A DNA stretch of 64,000 bases from Arthrobacter castelli DSM 16402 (GTDB lineage: Bacteria > Actinomycetota > Actinomycetes > Actinomycetales > Micrococcaceae): the NCBI RefSeq assembly GCF_000430705.1, contig NZ_KE387201.1, positions 43,739 through 107,738 on the forward strand, written 5' to 3'. Below the pieces are notes generated by a model, which made no database searches, had not been told where the DNA came from, and saw nothing but the letters and a program-made list of their open reading frames with translations. Below, piece by piece: positions 9,426 through 17,290 of this stretch (positions are counted from its first letter, which is position 1; each line of letters begins with the position of its first letter). Position numbers and translations under genes: made by a program.

Positions 9426-10643
9426 TTGACCACCATGACCCATCCCGGGGACGCGCTGACCCGTCGGCAAAAGCTCGTTTACGTTGTCATTCTCGGCGCA
9501 CTCACCGCGCTCGGCCCCTTCACCATCGACCTGTACCTGCCTGCTCTCCCGGCCATCGAGGGGGACCTGAAGGTCAGCGAGGCGGCGGTGCAACTGACGC
9601 TGGCCGGCACTACTGTCGGTTTTGGCCTTGGGCAACTACTGGTCGGACCATTCAGTGACAAGGTCGGCCGCCGCACACCCCTGATCATGGCCACCAGCGT
9701 GCATGTCCTCGCTTCGATGGGCGCCGCCTTGTCCACCGATATCACCGTGCTGATGATCTTCCGCGTCTTGCAGGGAGTCGGTGCGGCAGGCGGCGGTGTG
9801 GTGGCGATGGCCACGATTCGTGACTTGTTTGGCGGCTATCCCCTCGTCCGCATGCTGTCCAGAATGGCCTTGGTCAACGGGCTGGCACCAATTTTCGCAC
9901 CAGTGATCGGTTCGCAATTGCTGCTGGTGCTGGACTGGCCCGGCATCTTCTGGTTCCTGGCGGTATACGGAATGCTGGTCCTCACCGCGGCTGCCTTGTT
10001 CATCGTAGAGACTCTTCCCCGGCAACAACGGCGTGCCTCGACCACCACCACACGACAGCGCTATCAGGCTGTGCTCAGCGACAGGATCTTCATCGGCATG
10101 CTGCTGATGGGCGGGCTGAACTTCGCTGGACTGTTTACCTATTTGTCAGCCTCCCCGTTCCTCTTCCAGGACCTGTACGGGCTGTCGGCTCAGGGGTACG
10201 GATTGCTATTCGGCATTAACTCACTGGGCGTCGTCTCCGGTGTGCAGGCCAGCGCGAGGATCATGCGCAGAATCGGGCCGCAATGGGTTATGGCCTGTTC
10301 GACGGCGTCAATGTTCACCATGGGATGGCTGATCGCCATCTTCGATTGGGCCGGCTTCGGCTTTTGGGGCACGGCAGTACCGCTGTGGTTCTACATTATG
10401 TCCTTCGGCTTCACCATTCCCTGTATTCAGGCGTTGGCCCTGGGCCGCCACGGCAGCCAGCCAGGTACGGCGGCTTCGCTGCTGGGCGCGGCCACCTTCG
10501 GCTTCGCCGGGGCGATGACGCCGGTGGTCGGACTGTTCGACGGTGCCGCCGCCCCAATGGGACTGTTGATGTCGGCGTGCATCGGACTCGCCATCATCGT
10601 GCTGTGGACGATAGTGCGCCCACGTACCGTACCGCCACTGTAA
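9426..10643 (+). CDS. Bcr/CflA-type MFS multidrug exporter
   Basis: The 405-residue, 12-segment MFS protein has the Bcr/CflA signature FTIDLYLPALPAIEGDL in segment 1 and the loop-2/3 motif GPFSDKVGRRTPL (motif A). Such proteins export chloramphenicol, bicyclomycin-like drugs or sulfonamides by proton antiport; the actual substrate is unknown. GAGGGA lies about 6 bases before the TTG at 9426, so TTG may be the start. The ATG at 9435 is the alternative. Confidence 0.88.
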   Translation: MTTMTHPGDALTRRQKLVYVVILGALTALGPFTIDLYLPALPAIEGDLKVSEAAVQLTLAGTTVGFGLGQLLVGPFSDKVGRRTPLIMATSVHVLASMGAALSTDITVLMIFRVLQGVGAAGGGVVAMATIRDLFGGYPLVRMLSRMALVNGLAPIFAPVIGSQLLLVLDWPGIFWFLAVYGMLVLTAAALFIVETLPRQQRRASTTTTRQRYQAVLSDRIFIGMLLMGGLNFAGLFTYLSASPFLFQDLYGLSAQGYGLLFGINSLGVVSGVQASARIMRRIGPQWVMACSTASMFTMGWLIAIFDWAGFGFWGTAVPLWFYIMSFGFTIPCIQALALGRHGSQPGTAASLLGAATFGFAGAMTPVVGLFDGAAAPMGLLMSACIGLAIIVLWTIVRPRTVPPL

Positions 10644-10713
10644 GACCGAGAACCATCCGCCCTTGGATTCACCAGCACAGCGTGCACCGGGGCTGGAACG
10701 CTAAGCTGGGACT

Positions 10714-10893
10714 ATGCCCAAACAACCGTCGAACCGCAATGGCAGAGGGCTCTTTGTCGGCCTGATTCTCGGCGCCATACTCGGATTGTTCATCGGACGC
10801 TTTACCGGCAGCCTGCTCTTTTCCGCCATCCTCTGTGCCGTCGTCGTCGGGCTGTTGATGTACCGGGTTAACCCTGGCCACAAGCGACGGTAA
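10714..10893 (+). CDS. 59-aa two-segment membrane protein
   Basis: This short open frame starts MPKQPSNRNGRG and contains two hydrophobic stretches (about residues 13-27 and 33-49), separated by a short loop with IGRFTGS, and ends in a basic tail (PGHKRR). Composition, codon use and basic ends fit a real small inner-membrane protein. It lies between the drug exporter and the TetR gene and has no recognisable family. The binding site (AAGCTGGG about 7 bases upstream) is weak. Confidence 0.55.
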   Translation: MPKQPSNRNGRGLFVGLILGAILGLFIGRFTGSLLFSAILCAVVVGLLMYRVNPGHKRR

Positions 10894-10914
10894 CCGGCCG
10901 TGTGAAAGCGCGGC

Positions 10915-11571
10915 CTATAGCCCGGCCAGGTCCGCCAGTTCCGCATCCGTCCATTGTGACGCCAAGTGCGGAAAGCATGTCCTAAGTGTCCTGGTCACGA
11001 TGGTGGCCGGCGGAGCGTCGCCGCCCAGAGCCTTGAAGGTGCCGACGAGGTACGCGGAGGTGGCCCCGTGCAACGCCGCCCAGGCCGCGAATGAGACCTC
11101 CATGACGTCGCCGGCCGGCATTGCCCCTGAACGCATGGCGTCCTCGACCGCGGCGACGAAAGGCCCGAAGGACTTCAGCCCGACGTCATTCGGACCGGCC
11201 GGCAGATGTTCCTGGAACATGGTGCCGTACAGGGCCGGGTTGGCCGCGGCGAACCCGAGATAGCGAACACACAGCAGCAGCAGCCGGTCCGCGGGGCCGG
11301 CCCCCTCCGGGAAAGGCAGCGCAGCAGCCTCGCCCAGCAACAGATATCCGCGCCTCGCGACTGCCGCCAGCAGTGCGTCTTTGTTGGCGAAGTGCCGGTA
11401 GGGCGCCGCCGAACTGACTCCGGCGCGGCGGGCCACTTCATTGAGGCTGAATGCGGCCGTGCGGTCCGCGAGCAGCGCCGCCGCACCGTCAATGAGCGCC
11501 TCACGCAGCGCACCGTGATGATACCGGCGCGTCGACGATTTGCTCCCACCTCTAGCGGACCCGGCTGTCAT
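10915..11571 (-). CDS. TetR-family transcriptional regulator
   Basis: The 218-residue repressor has an N-terminal helix-turn-helix (FSLNEVARRAGVSSAAPYRHF, residues about 40-60) and a C-terminal ligand domain of the WHG type (AAWAALHGATSAYLVGTF). It is divergent from the DUF2306 membrane gene, with an inverted repeat between them. It probably represses itself and that neighbour. The ligand is unknown. Confidence 0.85.
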   Translation of the reverse strand: MTAGSARGGSKSSTRRYHHGALREALIDGAAALLADRTAAFSLNEVARRAGVSSAAPYRHFANKDALLAAVARRGYLLLGEAAALPFPEGAGPADRLLLLCVRYLGFAAANPALYGTMFQEHLPAGPNDVGLKSFGPFVAAVEDAMRSGAMPAGDVMEVSFAAWAALHGATSAYLVGTFKALGGDAPPATIVTRTLRTCFPHLASQWTDAELADLAGL

Positions 11572-11585
11572 AGATTTAGACTACA

Positions 11586-11608
11586 CAATGTAAGAACCAT
11601 TCACATTG
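11586..11608. promoter_or_regulatory. Inverted repeat between tetR and DUF2306 gene
   Basis: CAATGT (11586-11591) and ACATTG (11603-11608) form a 23-base inverted repeat with an 11-base spacer. It lies 15 bases from the TetR start and 18 bases from the membrane-protein start. Its position fits an operator controlling both divergent promoters. Confidence 0.5.
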
Positions 11609-11625
11609 AACGGCGGGGGCGCAGT

Positions 11626-12321
11626 ATGCCGATCATCCAACCACGTGTCCGGGTTCTGTACGGGCTCGTCCTGATTCCCAGCCTCACGGTCGCTGTACTG
11701 ATGGCGACCCTGTACTTCGTCGTGCTGCCGCTCGCCCCGTGGGTGCAGCAGTACTACTTCACCCAGCAGGCGCAGACCTTCGCGACCTACCAGGTCCCGT
11801 TGCTCGGGCACATCGGGTTCGGCGCGATCGCCCTCGCACTGGGGTCCATCAACCTGATTCACGCGTTGCGGCAGCGGGCGGTGCGCGCGCATCCCGTCGT
11901 CGGACGATGCTACGCCGTGGCGGTGGCCATCTCCGCGCCATGTGCGGTGTTCATGGCCTTCCACGCCTATCCGGGCACGGTTCCCGGCGGGCAAATAATC
12001 GTGACAAGTGGCCTGTGCACCCTCGCGTTGCTCTGGCTGGCCACGCTGGCCATGGCCATCCGCGCCATCGCACTCAACCACGACGTCGCCGGGCACCGGT
12101 TCTGGATCATCGTCAATTTTTCACTCACCTTCGCCGCCGTGGTGTTCCGGGTGGAGAATTCCCTGATCCTTGCCACAGGCACCTTCGATACGCTCTATCC
12201 GTTTCTCGGATGGGCATCCTGGGTGCCGAACATCATGGTCGGGGTATGGCTCGCACGGCGGCTCAACCGCGCACGGGTGCCGAAGGCGCTTTCCGGGCCC
12301 AGACCCGCGACTGTCCAGTAG
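11626..12321 (+). CDS. DUF2306-type membrane protein
   Basis: The 231-residue product has about six to seven membrane segments and the conserved family features HIGFGAIALALGSINLIHALRQR, MAFHAYPG and NHDVAGHRFWIIVNF. The histidines in these motifs are conserved in the family. DUF2306 proteins are of unknown function, possibly heme- or quinone-related. The TetR gene upstream probably controls it. The start at 11626 has GGGGG upstream. Confidence 0.75.
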   Translation: MPIIQPRVRVLYGLVLIPSLTVAVLMATLYFVVLPLAPWVQQYYFTQQAQTFATYQVPLLGHIGFGAIALALGSINLIHALRQRAVRAHPVVGRCYAVAVAISAPCAVFMAFHAYPGTVPGGQIIVTSGLCTLALLWLATLAMAIRAIALNHDVAGHRFWIIVNFSLTFAAVVFRVENSLILATGTFDTLYPFLGWASWVPNIMVGVWLARRLNRARVPKALSGPRPATVQ

Positions 12322-12326
12322 ATACG

Positions 12327-12358
12327 AAAAAGCCCCGCACTCACGTGGAGCACGGGAC
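12327..12358 (-). terminator. Terminator of the ancestral tRNA-Asn gene
   Basis: On the minus strand GTCCCGTGC pairs with GTGCGGGGC (three wobble pairs) around a 9-base loop, followed by TTTTT. It lies 7 bases after the tRNA-Asn 3' end, which is the place expected for the tRNA's own terminator. Confidence 0.7.
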
Positions 12359-12364
12359 CGGATC

Positions 12365-12406
12365 GCTCCCCCAGCTGGATTCGAACCAGCAACCCTTCGA
12401 TTAACA
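12365..12406 (-). other. Attachment site: 3' half of tRNA-Asn
   Basis: The minus strand reads TGTTAATCGAAGGG, then a complete T-arm (GCTGGTTCGAATCCAGC) and TGGGGGAGC. This is the tRNA-Asn sequence from the GTT anticodon loop to the 3' end. The acceptor 5' strand, D-arm and first anticodon-stem strand are missing; unrelated sequence replaces them. An integrase gene begins 160 bases away. This is the classical att footprint of a tyrosine recombinase that uses the 3' half of a tRNA gene, and it marks one end of the island. Confidence 0.85.
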
Positions 12407-12567
12407 TGCGCTTTCTACATGAATGCAGTGTGATTCCTGCATTTTCGCAGGTCAGAGGGCATAAAATCAGTATCCGGTTTTGACTTGGCTGTGCTGGAAT
12501 TGACCAGATAATGCTGATCTAGCCCGGTGCTTAGGCCGGTGCATAAACGGGCAACTGCAATCGGTGC

Positions 12568-13833
12568 TTACGACGGGTGTGTCTTCCTGAAGGCCTTCAA
12601 GAGATCACCCATGTCGATCCCTTCGGTGTAGTGCTGCTTGTTAGTCGAGGGGTCATGTCCCCACAACGGGGCATAGACCTCACGCGGGATCCCCGCCTCT
12701 TCGCAACGACTGCTCATCGTGGTTCGCCACAGATGCGTGCGCAGGTACTGTAGCTTCGGAATATCGAGTTCCTCGGCCATTTGCCGGTAGAGCTGGGCGG
12801 CGTAGATTCCTGCTCCGGTCGACCCTGTGGCCAGCCATTGCTTCATGGGGTCGGCCGGCGAGCCGAAGAGGTACTGCTCATCGCTGGCAGCGGCGTCGAC
12901 CAGATTTTGTATGTAGTCCTGGATTTGCCCGATCAACACTGGAGTGAGCCGGGCCGTTCTGGTCTTCGATGCCCCCTCGGTCACGTTGACCTGCATGAGA
13001 CCGTCTGCGTCGACGACGATGTCCCTCGGGGTGACTTGTAGAGCTTCGGAGATGCGCAACGCTGTACCGGCCTGGAACAGCGTGAGGTTAATGATGTTCT
13101 TGTTTCGGTTAATGCGGTGCTCGATGGTCCACTGGCCACGCTTGGGCGGGGTCACGCCCTCGGCCGGATCGAGGTTTAGAAGGTACTTAATGACCCGTTC
13201 CTGCTCTTCGGCCGTCAGTCCTTGCCCACCACGCTTGGGCCTGTCGGTCTTGGCAGGGTACTTATGCAGTTCGAGCTTGTGGTTTTCCAGAGGATTGAAG
13301 CTGACGAGCCGGTGGCGCATCATCGGTTGAGTGATATATCTGCCGAGCACTGTTTTAGCCGTGCGGGCGGCCCCCCGGCCGTGATCGTAACCAATGGCGT
13401 CAAGAGCATCGATGAGGATGTCGTAGTGCATCGTGGCGGAGATCGAGCGGCCGGCCAGCTGCTCACGCAGCAGTGCGACAAGGTCCCGGTAGCGGCGAAC
13501 TGAGGCAGGCCGAAGATCAGCAGACTCGACTTCGGCGGTCGCGATCTTATCGATGTACTTCTCAACCTTGTCGGTGGGTTTCCAGCGTGAAATCCGGCCA
13601 CCGGCGGTCAGCAGCATTTCGGCTTGCTGACGGGCTCTGTTGCGCACTTCGGTCTTGCTTGTACCCTCGGTGCGCTTGTTGGGTATTAGAAGACCGTCAT
13701 GCAAGCGTACAGACCAATCGAGAACGACGCGCTTCTTGCCTTTGCGGATACGTTCGGTCGGAGTATTCCGGTCAACACTGTGTTGACCAGGCTGGAGACG
13801 GCTACTGGCTGCTTTACGGTTCTGGGCTGTCAT
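12568..13833 (-). CDS. Tyrosine recombinase / integrase
   Basis: The 421-residue site-specific recombinase has an N-terminal basic arm-binding region and a core-binding SAM-like domain (about residues 105-200). The catalytic domain carries Arg in TALRISEAL, the H-x-x-R box in THLWRTTM, and GHDPSTNKQHY with the nucleophilic Tyr. It should integrate and excise the element at the adjacent tRNA-Asn half-site. The start at 13833 is favoured over 13863, which lies inside an inverted repeat; no strong binding site distinguishes them. Phage-type or ICE-type origin cannot be told apart. Confidence 0.9.
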   Translation of the reverse strand: MTAQNRKAASSRLQPGQHSVDRNTPTERIRKGKKRVVLDWSVRLHDGLLIPNKRTEGTSKTEVRNRARQQAEMLLTAGGRISRWKPTDKVEKYIDKIATAEVESADLRPASVRRYRDLVALLREQLAGRSISATMHYDILIDALDAIGYDHGRGAARTAKTVLGRYITQPMMRHRLVSFNPLENHKLELHKYPAKTDRPKRGGQGLTAEEQERVIKYLLNLDPAEGVTPPKRGQWTIEHRINRNKNIINLTLFQAGTALRISEALQVTPRDIVVDADGLMQVNVTEGASKTRTARLTPVLIGQIQDYIQNLVDAAASDEQYLFGSPADPMKQWLATGSTGAGIYAAQLYRQMAEELDIPKLQYLRTHLWRTTMSSRCEEAGIPREVYAPLWGHDPSTNKQHYTEGIDMGDLLKAFRKTHPS

Positions 13834-13848
13834 ACATGACACAGTAAC

Positions 13849-13881
13849 AACTCGGATAATCATTCGATAGATATTCGAGTT
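13849..13881. promoter_or_regulatory. Inverted repeat in the integrase/excisionase control region
   Basis: AACTCG (13849-13854) and CGAGTT (13876-13881), extended with one mismatch, form an inverted repeat in the AT-rich gap between the divergent integrase and excisionase-like genes. It could be a binding site for the small HTH protein. Confidence 0.4.
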
Positions 13882-13957
13882 ATCATTGGTTATTCAGTGA
13901 GTACGCTGGTAATGTTACTTCCAGATCAATCCATGAAGAGACAGGGAAGGTATTCCG

Positions 13958-14167
13958 ATGTCGATGATGACCTCCGACTGGCAGGGCGCGGTTTCGCCGA
14001 AACGAGCCGCTGAGTACATTGATACCACCGAGGGCACACTGGCCAAGTGGCGACATCAGAGGGTTGGCCCGCCGTACCTGAAGATCGGTGGCAAGGTCCT
14101 CTATCGGACCGAAAGCGTTGAAAATTATCTCCGGGGGCTCGAAGAGCAACAGATGAATGCAGTCTGA
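13958..14167 (+). CDS. Excisionase-like HTH protein
   Basis: The 69-residue product has a MerR/AlpA-type winged-helix layout: SPKRAAEYIDTTEGTLAKWRHQ (helix-turn-helix), then RVGPPYLKIGGKVLYRTESVENYL. Such proteins act as excisionases or as activators of integrase genes. GGGAAGG lies 7 bases upstream of the ATG. It is divergent from the integrase, the usual place for a recombination directionality factor. Confidence 0.8.
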   Translation: MSMMTSDWQGAVSPKRAAEYIDTTEGTLAKWRHQRVGPPYLKIGGKVLYRTESVENYLRGLEEQQMNAV

Positions 14168-14544
14168 TTCAGGATTCGTCTAACTCATTGCGAGGACGAG
14201 TGAAACCGCCATCAATGGCGTACGGGGACGAAGCACGCCGGGAGCTCCTGGCCGCGGGCATAAGAGAAACGAGCATGGGATCTGACGGTCCGTGATGCGA
14301 ATATCGACGTCAAGAGGGAAGCTCCGGCGGTTAGCGCGGGGGCTTCTTCATGTTCGATGCCGAACACCTCGTGTGCTGGCGTCGATGATGCTCAAGCACG
14401 CGATCAGCTCTGTTCGAAGGGTAAGACGACCGGGTTATCATTGCATTCGACGAGCGCACCCGAAGATGTAGCTCTCGGGCGGTCCCGTTGAGGGGCAGAA
14501 CGACCGTCCAAGCGTGGCGATCAAAGGGTTGAAGCGATGACAGT
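14168..14544. other. Gap after the excisionase gene
   Basis: These 377 bases hold no gene I can support. A 26-codon frame from 14216 (MAYGDEARRELLAAGIRE) has coding-like composition and may be a remnant, but it has no partner domain. The stretch reads like eroded element DNA. Confidence 0.3.
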
Positions 14545-14865
14545 TCAGTCCCTCAGGCGATGCGACCAGTAGCCGGGGCGGCGCGCCTCATGAGCGTAGG
14601 CGAGGACAAAAGTCTCTTCTTCATGGACAACGTAGACGAGCTGGTAGGGGAACTTGCCGAGATGCCTTGTACGGATTATTGGTTCACGCTGTCGGCCGCG
14701 GTACGGGGGCGGTGCGTCCGGCCATTGGAGGATCAGTTCCGCTGCGGATTCGGCCGCGTCGGCAAACTCATCACCAAGCCTGCCGTCCTCGATCCCCAGA
14801 TAGCGTTCGTGGGCGTCCAAGAACTCCTCACGAGCCTCAGGGTGTTCGTTCCAGTCGAGGGTCAC
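14545..14865 (-). CDS. ParE/RelE-family toxin
   Basis: The 106-residue product has the compact RelE/ParE fold pattern: MTLDWNEHPEAREEFLDAHERY at the N-terminus, a central RTRHLGKFPYQLVYVVHEE strand region, and a C-terminal AYAHEARRPGYWSHRL. Members either cleave ribosome-bound mRNA or poison gyrase, and sequence alone does not say which. It overlaps the antitoxin gene by 4 bases (ATGA), typical of a coupled toxin-antitoxin operon. It probably stabilises the element. Confidence 0.85.
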   Translation of the reverse strand: MTLDWNEHPEAREEFLDAHERYLGIEDGRLGDEFADAAESAAELILQWPDAPPPYRGRQREPIIRTRHLGKFPYQLVYVVHEEETFVLAYAHEARRPGYWSHRLRD

Positions 14866-15101
14866 TTGCGTCGGGCGGCCGACCGCGCCCGTGCGATGGC
14901 GATGGTCTCACGGCCGCTGACCGGCGTGACTGTGCCACTCTTCAGCTCGTCGAGCCGACGATCAATTGTCTCGGCCCAAGCGGCATCGATCTCCGCCTGC
15001 TCCGTCTCGTCGACCTGTTGGAGCGCGAGCGCGGCGATCTCGCGCTCGTCGGCGTCGAGGGCCTTGCCTGCCTCGATGTAGTCAGCCAGCTTCGATGTCA
15101 T
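14862..15101 (-). CDS. Antitoxin of the ParE/RelE pair
   Basis: The 79-residue product (MTSKLADYIEAGKALDADER) resembles the putative addiction-module component family of unstable antitoxins. It has an acidic helical middle (EIDAAWAETIDRRLDELKSG) and ends with VSGRETIAIARARSA, the toxin-binding part in that family. The start at 15101 is chosen because homologues begin with a short M-x-x-L-x-x-Y segment. It precedes and overlaps the toxin gene. Confidence 0.8.
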   Translation of the reverse strand: MTSKLADYIEAGKALDADEREIAALALQQVDETEQAEIDAAWAETIDRRLDELKSGTVTPVSGRETIAIARARSAARRK

Positions 15102-15424
15102 GCATCCAGTATACGGCCAGCGCACGGACGTCGGCCATGGGATCGGCAGTGAATTACGGTGCAGGGCGGTTGCGTTTGCGCGTTCGCCACCGGGAATCCG
15201 TGCCGGTGAGAGGTGCAGCGCTTGTAGGGTGACGCGGCGGCGTTACTTGGGTGTTCAGATCCCATCGAAGGGGAGGCTACCTTTGTCGTCGCCCGGATCG
15301 ACCGGTGTCCCGGGCGGCACGGATCGCGGGTGGCCTGATAGAGAGCATCGGAGGCTTGTTCGTCGTAGGAGTCTGCGAGGTCGACGCCACCGGTCCCGAT
15401 GACCTGTTCCCAATTGAATCCCAT
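15098..15424 (-). CDS. Uncertain small protein
   Basis: A 108-codon frame starts MGFNWEQVIGTGGVDLADSY after AGGG about 9 bases upstream. The first 34 residues (up to QATRD) have coding-like composition. The rest is Pro/Ser/His-rich and looks non-coding, so this may be the 5' stub of a broken gene. It lies between the antitoxin promoter and a divergent small gene. No family recognised. The surrounding 15102-15464 holds nothing else I can support. Confidence 0.25.
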   Translation of the reverse strand: MGFNWEQVIGTGGVDLADSYDEQASDALYQATRDPCRPGHRSIRATTKVASPSMGSEHPSNAAASPYKRCTSHRHGFPVANAQTQPPCTVIHCRSHGRRPCAGRILDA

Positions 15425-15464
15425 GGTTACGACCCTGTCCGCACTCTCCGCGTAAGCTTGAGTT

Positions 15465-15665
15465 GTGGACTATGAGCGTATCGACGGACCGGACGGCCTC
15501 GAGATACGTGTGCCCCGGAACGAGGACTACCGGACCTGCTCCGTCTGCAGGGGCGACTGCGAACCCGAGTCAGAAGCCGTCGACGGCATCGGCGTCCGGA
15601 TCATGTTCGTCTGCCCCGAGCACGGCGCGCAGTCGATCGTGGACCCCTTCAGCGACCTGCGGTGA
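15465..15665 (+). CDS. Small Cys-rich hypothetical protein
   Basis: The 66-residue product starts with GTG and contains CSVCRGDC (residues about 25-32) and a later CPEHG, suggesting a zinc-ribbon-like fold. It is followed 46 bases later by a second small protein with a CPKC motif and then a 30-residue frame, forming a small cistron set of unknown function. Confidence 0.5.
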   Translation: MDYERIDGPDGLEIRVPRNEDYRTCSVCRGDCEPESEAVDGIGVRIMFVCPEHGAQSIVDPFSDLR

Positions 15666-15711
15666 ACTGTCGCCCGAGTATTGCCGGGTTACCGACAGGA
15701 AGGATAGTTCA

Positions 15712-15912
15712 ATGGAGCTCCCCGAGATCGAGGATGTGATCTGGCAAAAGGAAGAGGACCTCAAGCGGTGGTGCGCATCGAGTGGCGAGGACGTCGGTCG
15801 AATGATCGAGATCCCCGGCTCCGGCGACTGGAAGGTCGAGTGCCCGAAGTGCGGCAGGTGGTGGCATGGCGGCAGCACCGTGCTCGACGATCACGACCGG
15901 CCGGGGTCATGA
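15712..15912 (+). CDS. Small CPKC-containing hypothetical protein
   Basis: The 66-residue acidic product (MELPEIEDVIWQKEEDLKRW) has a CPKCGRWWHGGS segment typical of one half of a zinc knuckle. AGGAAGGA about 7 bases upstream is a good ribosome binding site. The stop overlaps the next start (ATGA). No family recognised. Confidence 0.55.
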   Translation: MELPEIEDVIWQKEEDLKRWCASSGEDVGRMIEIPGSGDWKVECPKCGRWWHGGSTVLDDHDRPGS

Positions 15913-16001
15913 CCGAGGCCGACTGGCCCGACACGGCTCGGCAGCCGCGGTGCCCCGGCCGCAAGGAGCTGATGCGGGCGGTCGACGGCTCCGACGGGTG
16001 A
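15909..16001 (+). CDS. 30-residue coupled small frame, possibly truncated
   Basis: It starts inside the ATGA overlap with the preceding gene (MTEADWPDTARQPRCPGRK) and ends just before the IS3 remnant. The tight overlap argues for translation. The short length and the IS border suggest the original gene may have been cut by the insertion. Confidence 0.35.
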   Translation: MTEADWPDTARQPRCPGRKELMRAVDGSDG

Positions 16002-16007
16002 CAGGAG

Positions 16008-16612
16008 ACCATGGGTGGTGAATTGGACCTGTCCGCGGCGACGGGTAAACAGGGCCTGAGCCAGAGCATCGATAACCAACGATGATTCCTTGGACATGGA
16101 GGCCTTCCAGCCCAGAATCATCCGGGAAGCCACATCGGTGATGAAGGAGACGTAGCAAAATCCTGCATAGGTCCATACGTAGGTGAAGTCCGCCACCCAC
16201 ACAGTGTTCGGGGCAATGATGTCCCAGCCACGGTTGGCCCGGTCCGGGTGCCGGGATGCTTCTCTGTCCTGCCTGGTCGTAATCGTGCGGTGCCGGCCCC
16301 TCATCGCGCCGGCCAGACCGGCCTGGCGCATCAATCTGCCCACCCGGTCCCGGCCAATCCGGTAGCCCTGCCGCTTCAACTCGTGCCACATTTTCAGCAC
16401 CCCGTAGCAGCTGAAGTTCTTCTCATGCACTCCCTTAATGACCTCGATCAGCAACAGATCAGAGGCTGCCCGGGCAGAAAGCGGGCGGGTTTTATGCGCG
16501 TAATAGGTGCATGGGGCGATCTTGATTCCGGCTTCATCGGTCAGAATGCGGCAGATCGGCTCGACCCCGAAACGGTGCCTGAAGGCATCGATATAATCAA
16601 CAATTACGGCCG
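16008..16612 (-). pseudogene. IS3-family transposase (orfB) remnant
   Basis: The frame covers the HTH_21 part (FGVEPICRILTDEAGIKIAP, YAHKTRPLSARA, YGVLKMWHELKRQG) and the first half of the rve integrase core (NTVWVADFTYVWTYAGFCYVSF with the first Asp). It stops before the second Asp and the Glu of the DDE triad. Both ends are joined to foreign sequence: on one side multicopper oxidase, on the other the small-gene cluster. It is therefore an inactive internal fragment. Confidence 0.8.
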
Positions 16613-16924
16613 TGGGCGGTCGAGCTCTGCTGCGAGGACTGTGTCTCCGGGTGCCACGCGCAGGGTCGGTCCGGGCAGGGAGCCGTTGAAGGCCAGGACG
16701 GATGCCTGCCGCCCGCCGACCTGAATACGTGCCGGGGCGGCGGCCAGGTCCAGTTCCAGCACGCCGTTGCGGCTGGCCAGCACCTGCGGTTCGACGAGTT
16801 CCTGACCACCTGTGTATCCGCGGCCGCCGGTGGCGGTCCACCACAGCCCGGTCCCGCCAACGACGGTGGCGCCGGCCCCTGCCGCCCCGAGCGCCAGCAG
16901 CTGCCGGCGGGTCAGCGGGCTCAC
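16604..16924 (-). pseudogene. Truncated multicopper oxidase, N-terminus only
   Basis: The 106-residue frame has a twin-arginine signal (SPLTRRQLLALGAAGAGA) and the first cupredoxin strand set (LAFNGSLPGPTLRVAPGDTV), as in copper-oxidising multicopper oxidases. It ends at the IS3 remnant, before any HWHG copper-binding motif, so it cannot be functional. Its start overlaps the stop of the SHOCT gene upstream (ATGA), so the two were one operon. An intact paralogous oxidase is at 50246. Confidence 0.85.
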
Positions 16925-17187
16925 TGGCCGTCACCTTCGAGGGTCCGCAGCCGTTCCCGGTACTCCTCGGTGCTCAGCTCGCCGCGGGCGTAGCGTTCTT
17001 CGAGGATGTCCCGCGCCCGATCAGAACCTACGCCGCGTCCAGTACTGTGACCGGATGCGCCGGTGTTCGAGGTCGTGCCGGTGAAGGTCTTCACCAGCAC
17101 GACCACCAGCGCGATCACCCCCACGAGCGCCAACAGCCCGAAGATCCACATCAATCCCATACCGCCCATACCGCCGCCGTTCATCAT
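16921..17187 (-). CDS. SHOCT-domain small membrane protein
   Basis: The 88-residue product has a Met/Gly-rich start (MMNGGGMGGMGLM), one membrane segment (about 12-34) and a C-terminal SHOCT motif (RDILEERYARGELSTEEYRERL). Such proteins often accompany copper oxidases and copper ATPases in actinobacteria. The SHOCT part is thought to mediate oligomerisation; the function is unproven. Its original partner downstream is truncated. Confidence 0.8.
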   Translation of the reverse strand: MMNGGGMGGMGLMWIFGLLALVGVIALVVVLVKTFTGTTSNTGASGHSTGRGVGSDRARDILEERYARGELSTEEYRERLRTLEGDGQ

Positions 17188-17290
17188 GATCGTGCTCCTT
17201 CTCCCTCGTTACATGGTCGAATCTTCAGTCGTACGTCTCTCTCACGGATGCGTTGTTAGCCCGGTCTTGACCTCTCATGGTCGTGGACTA

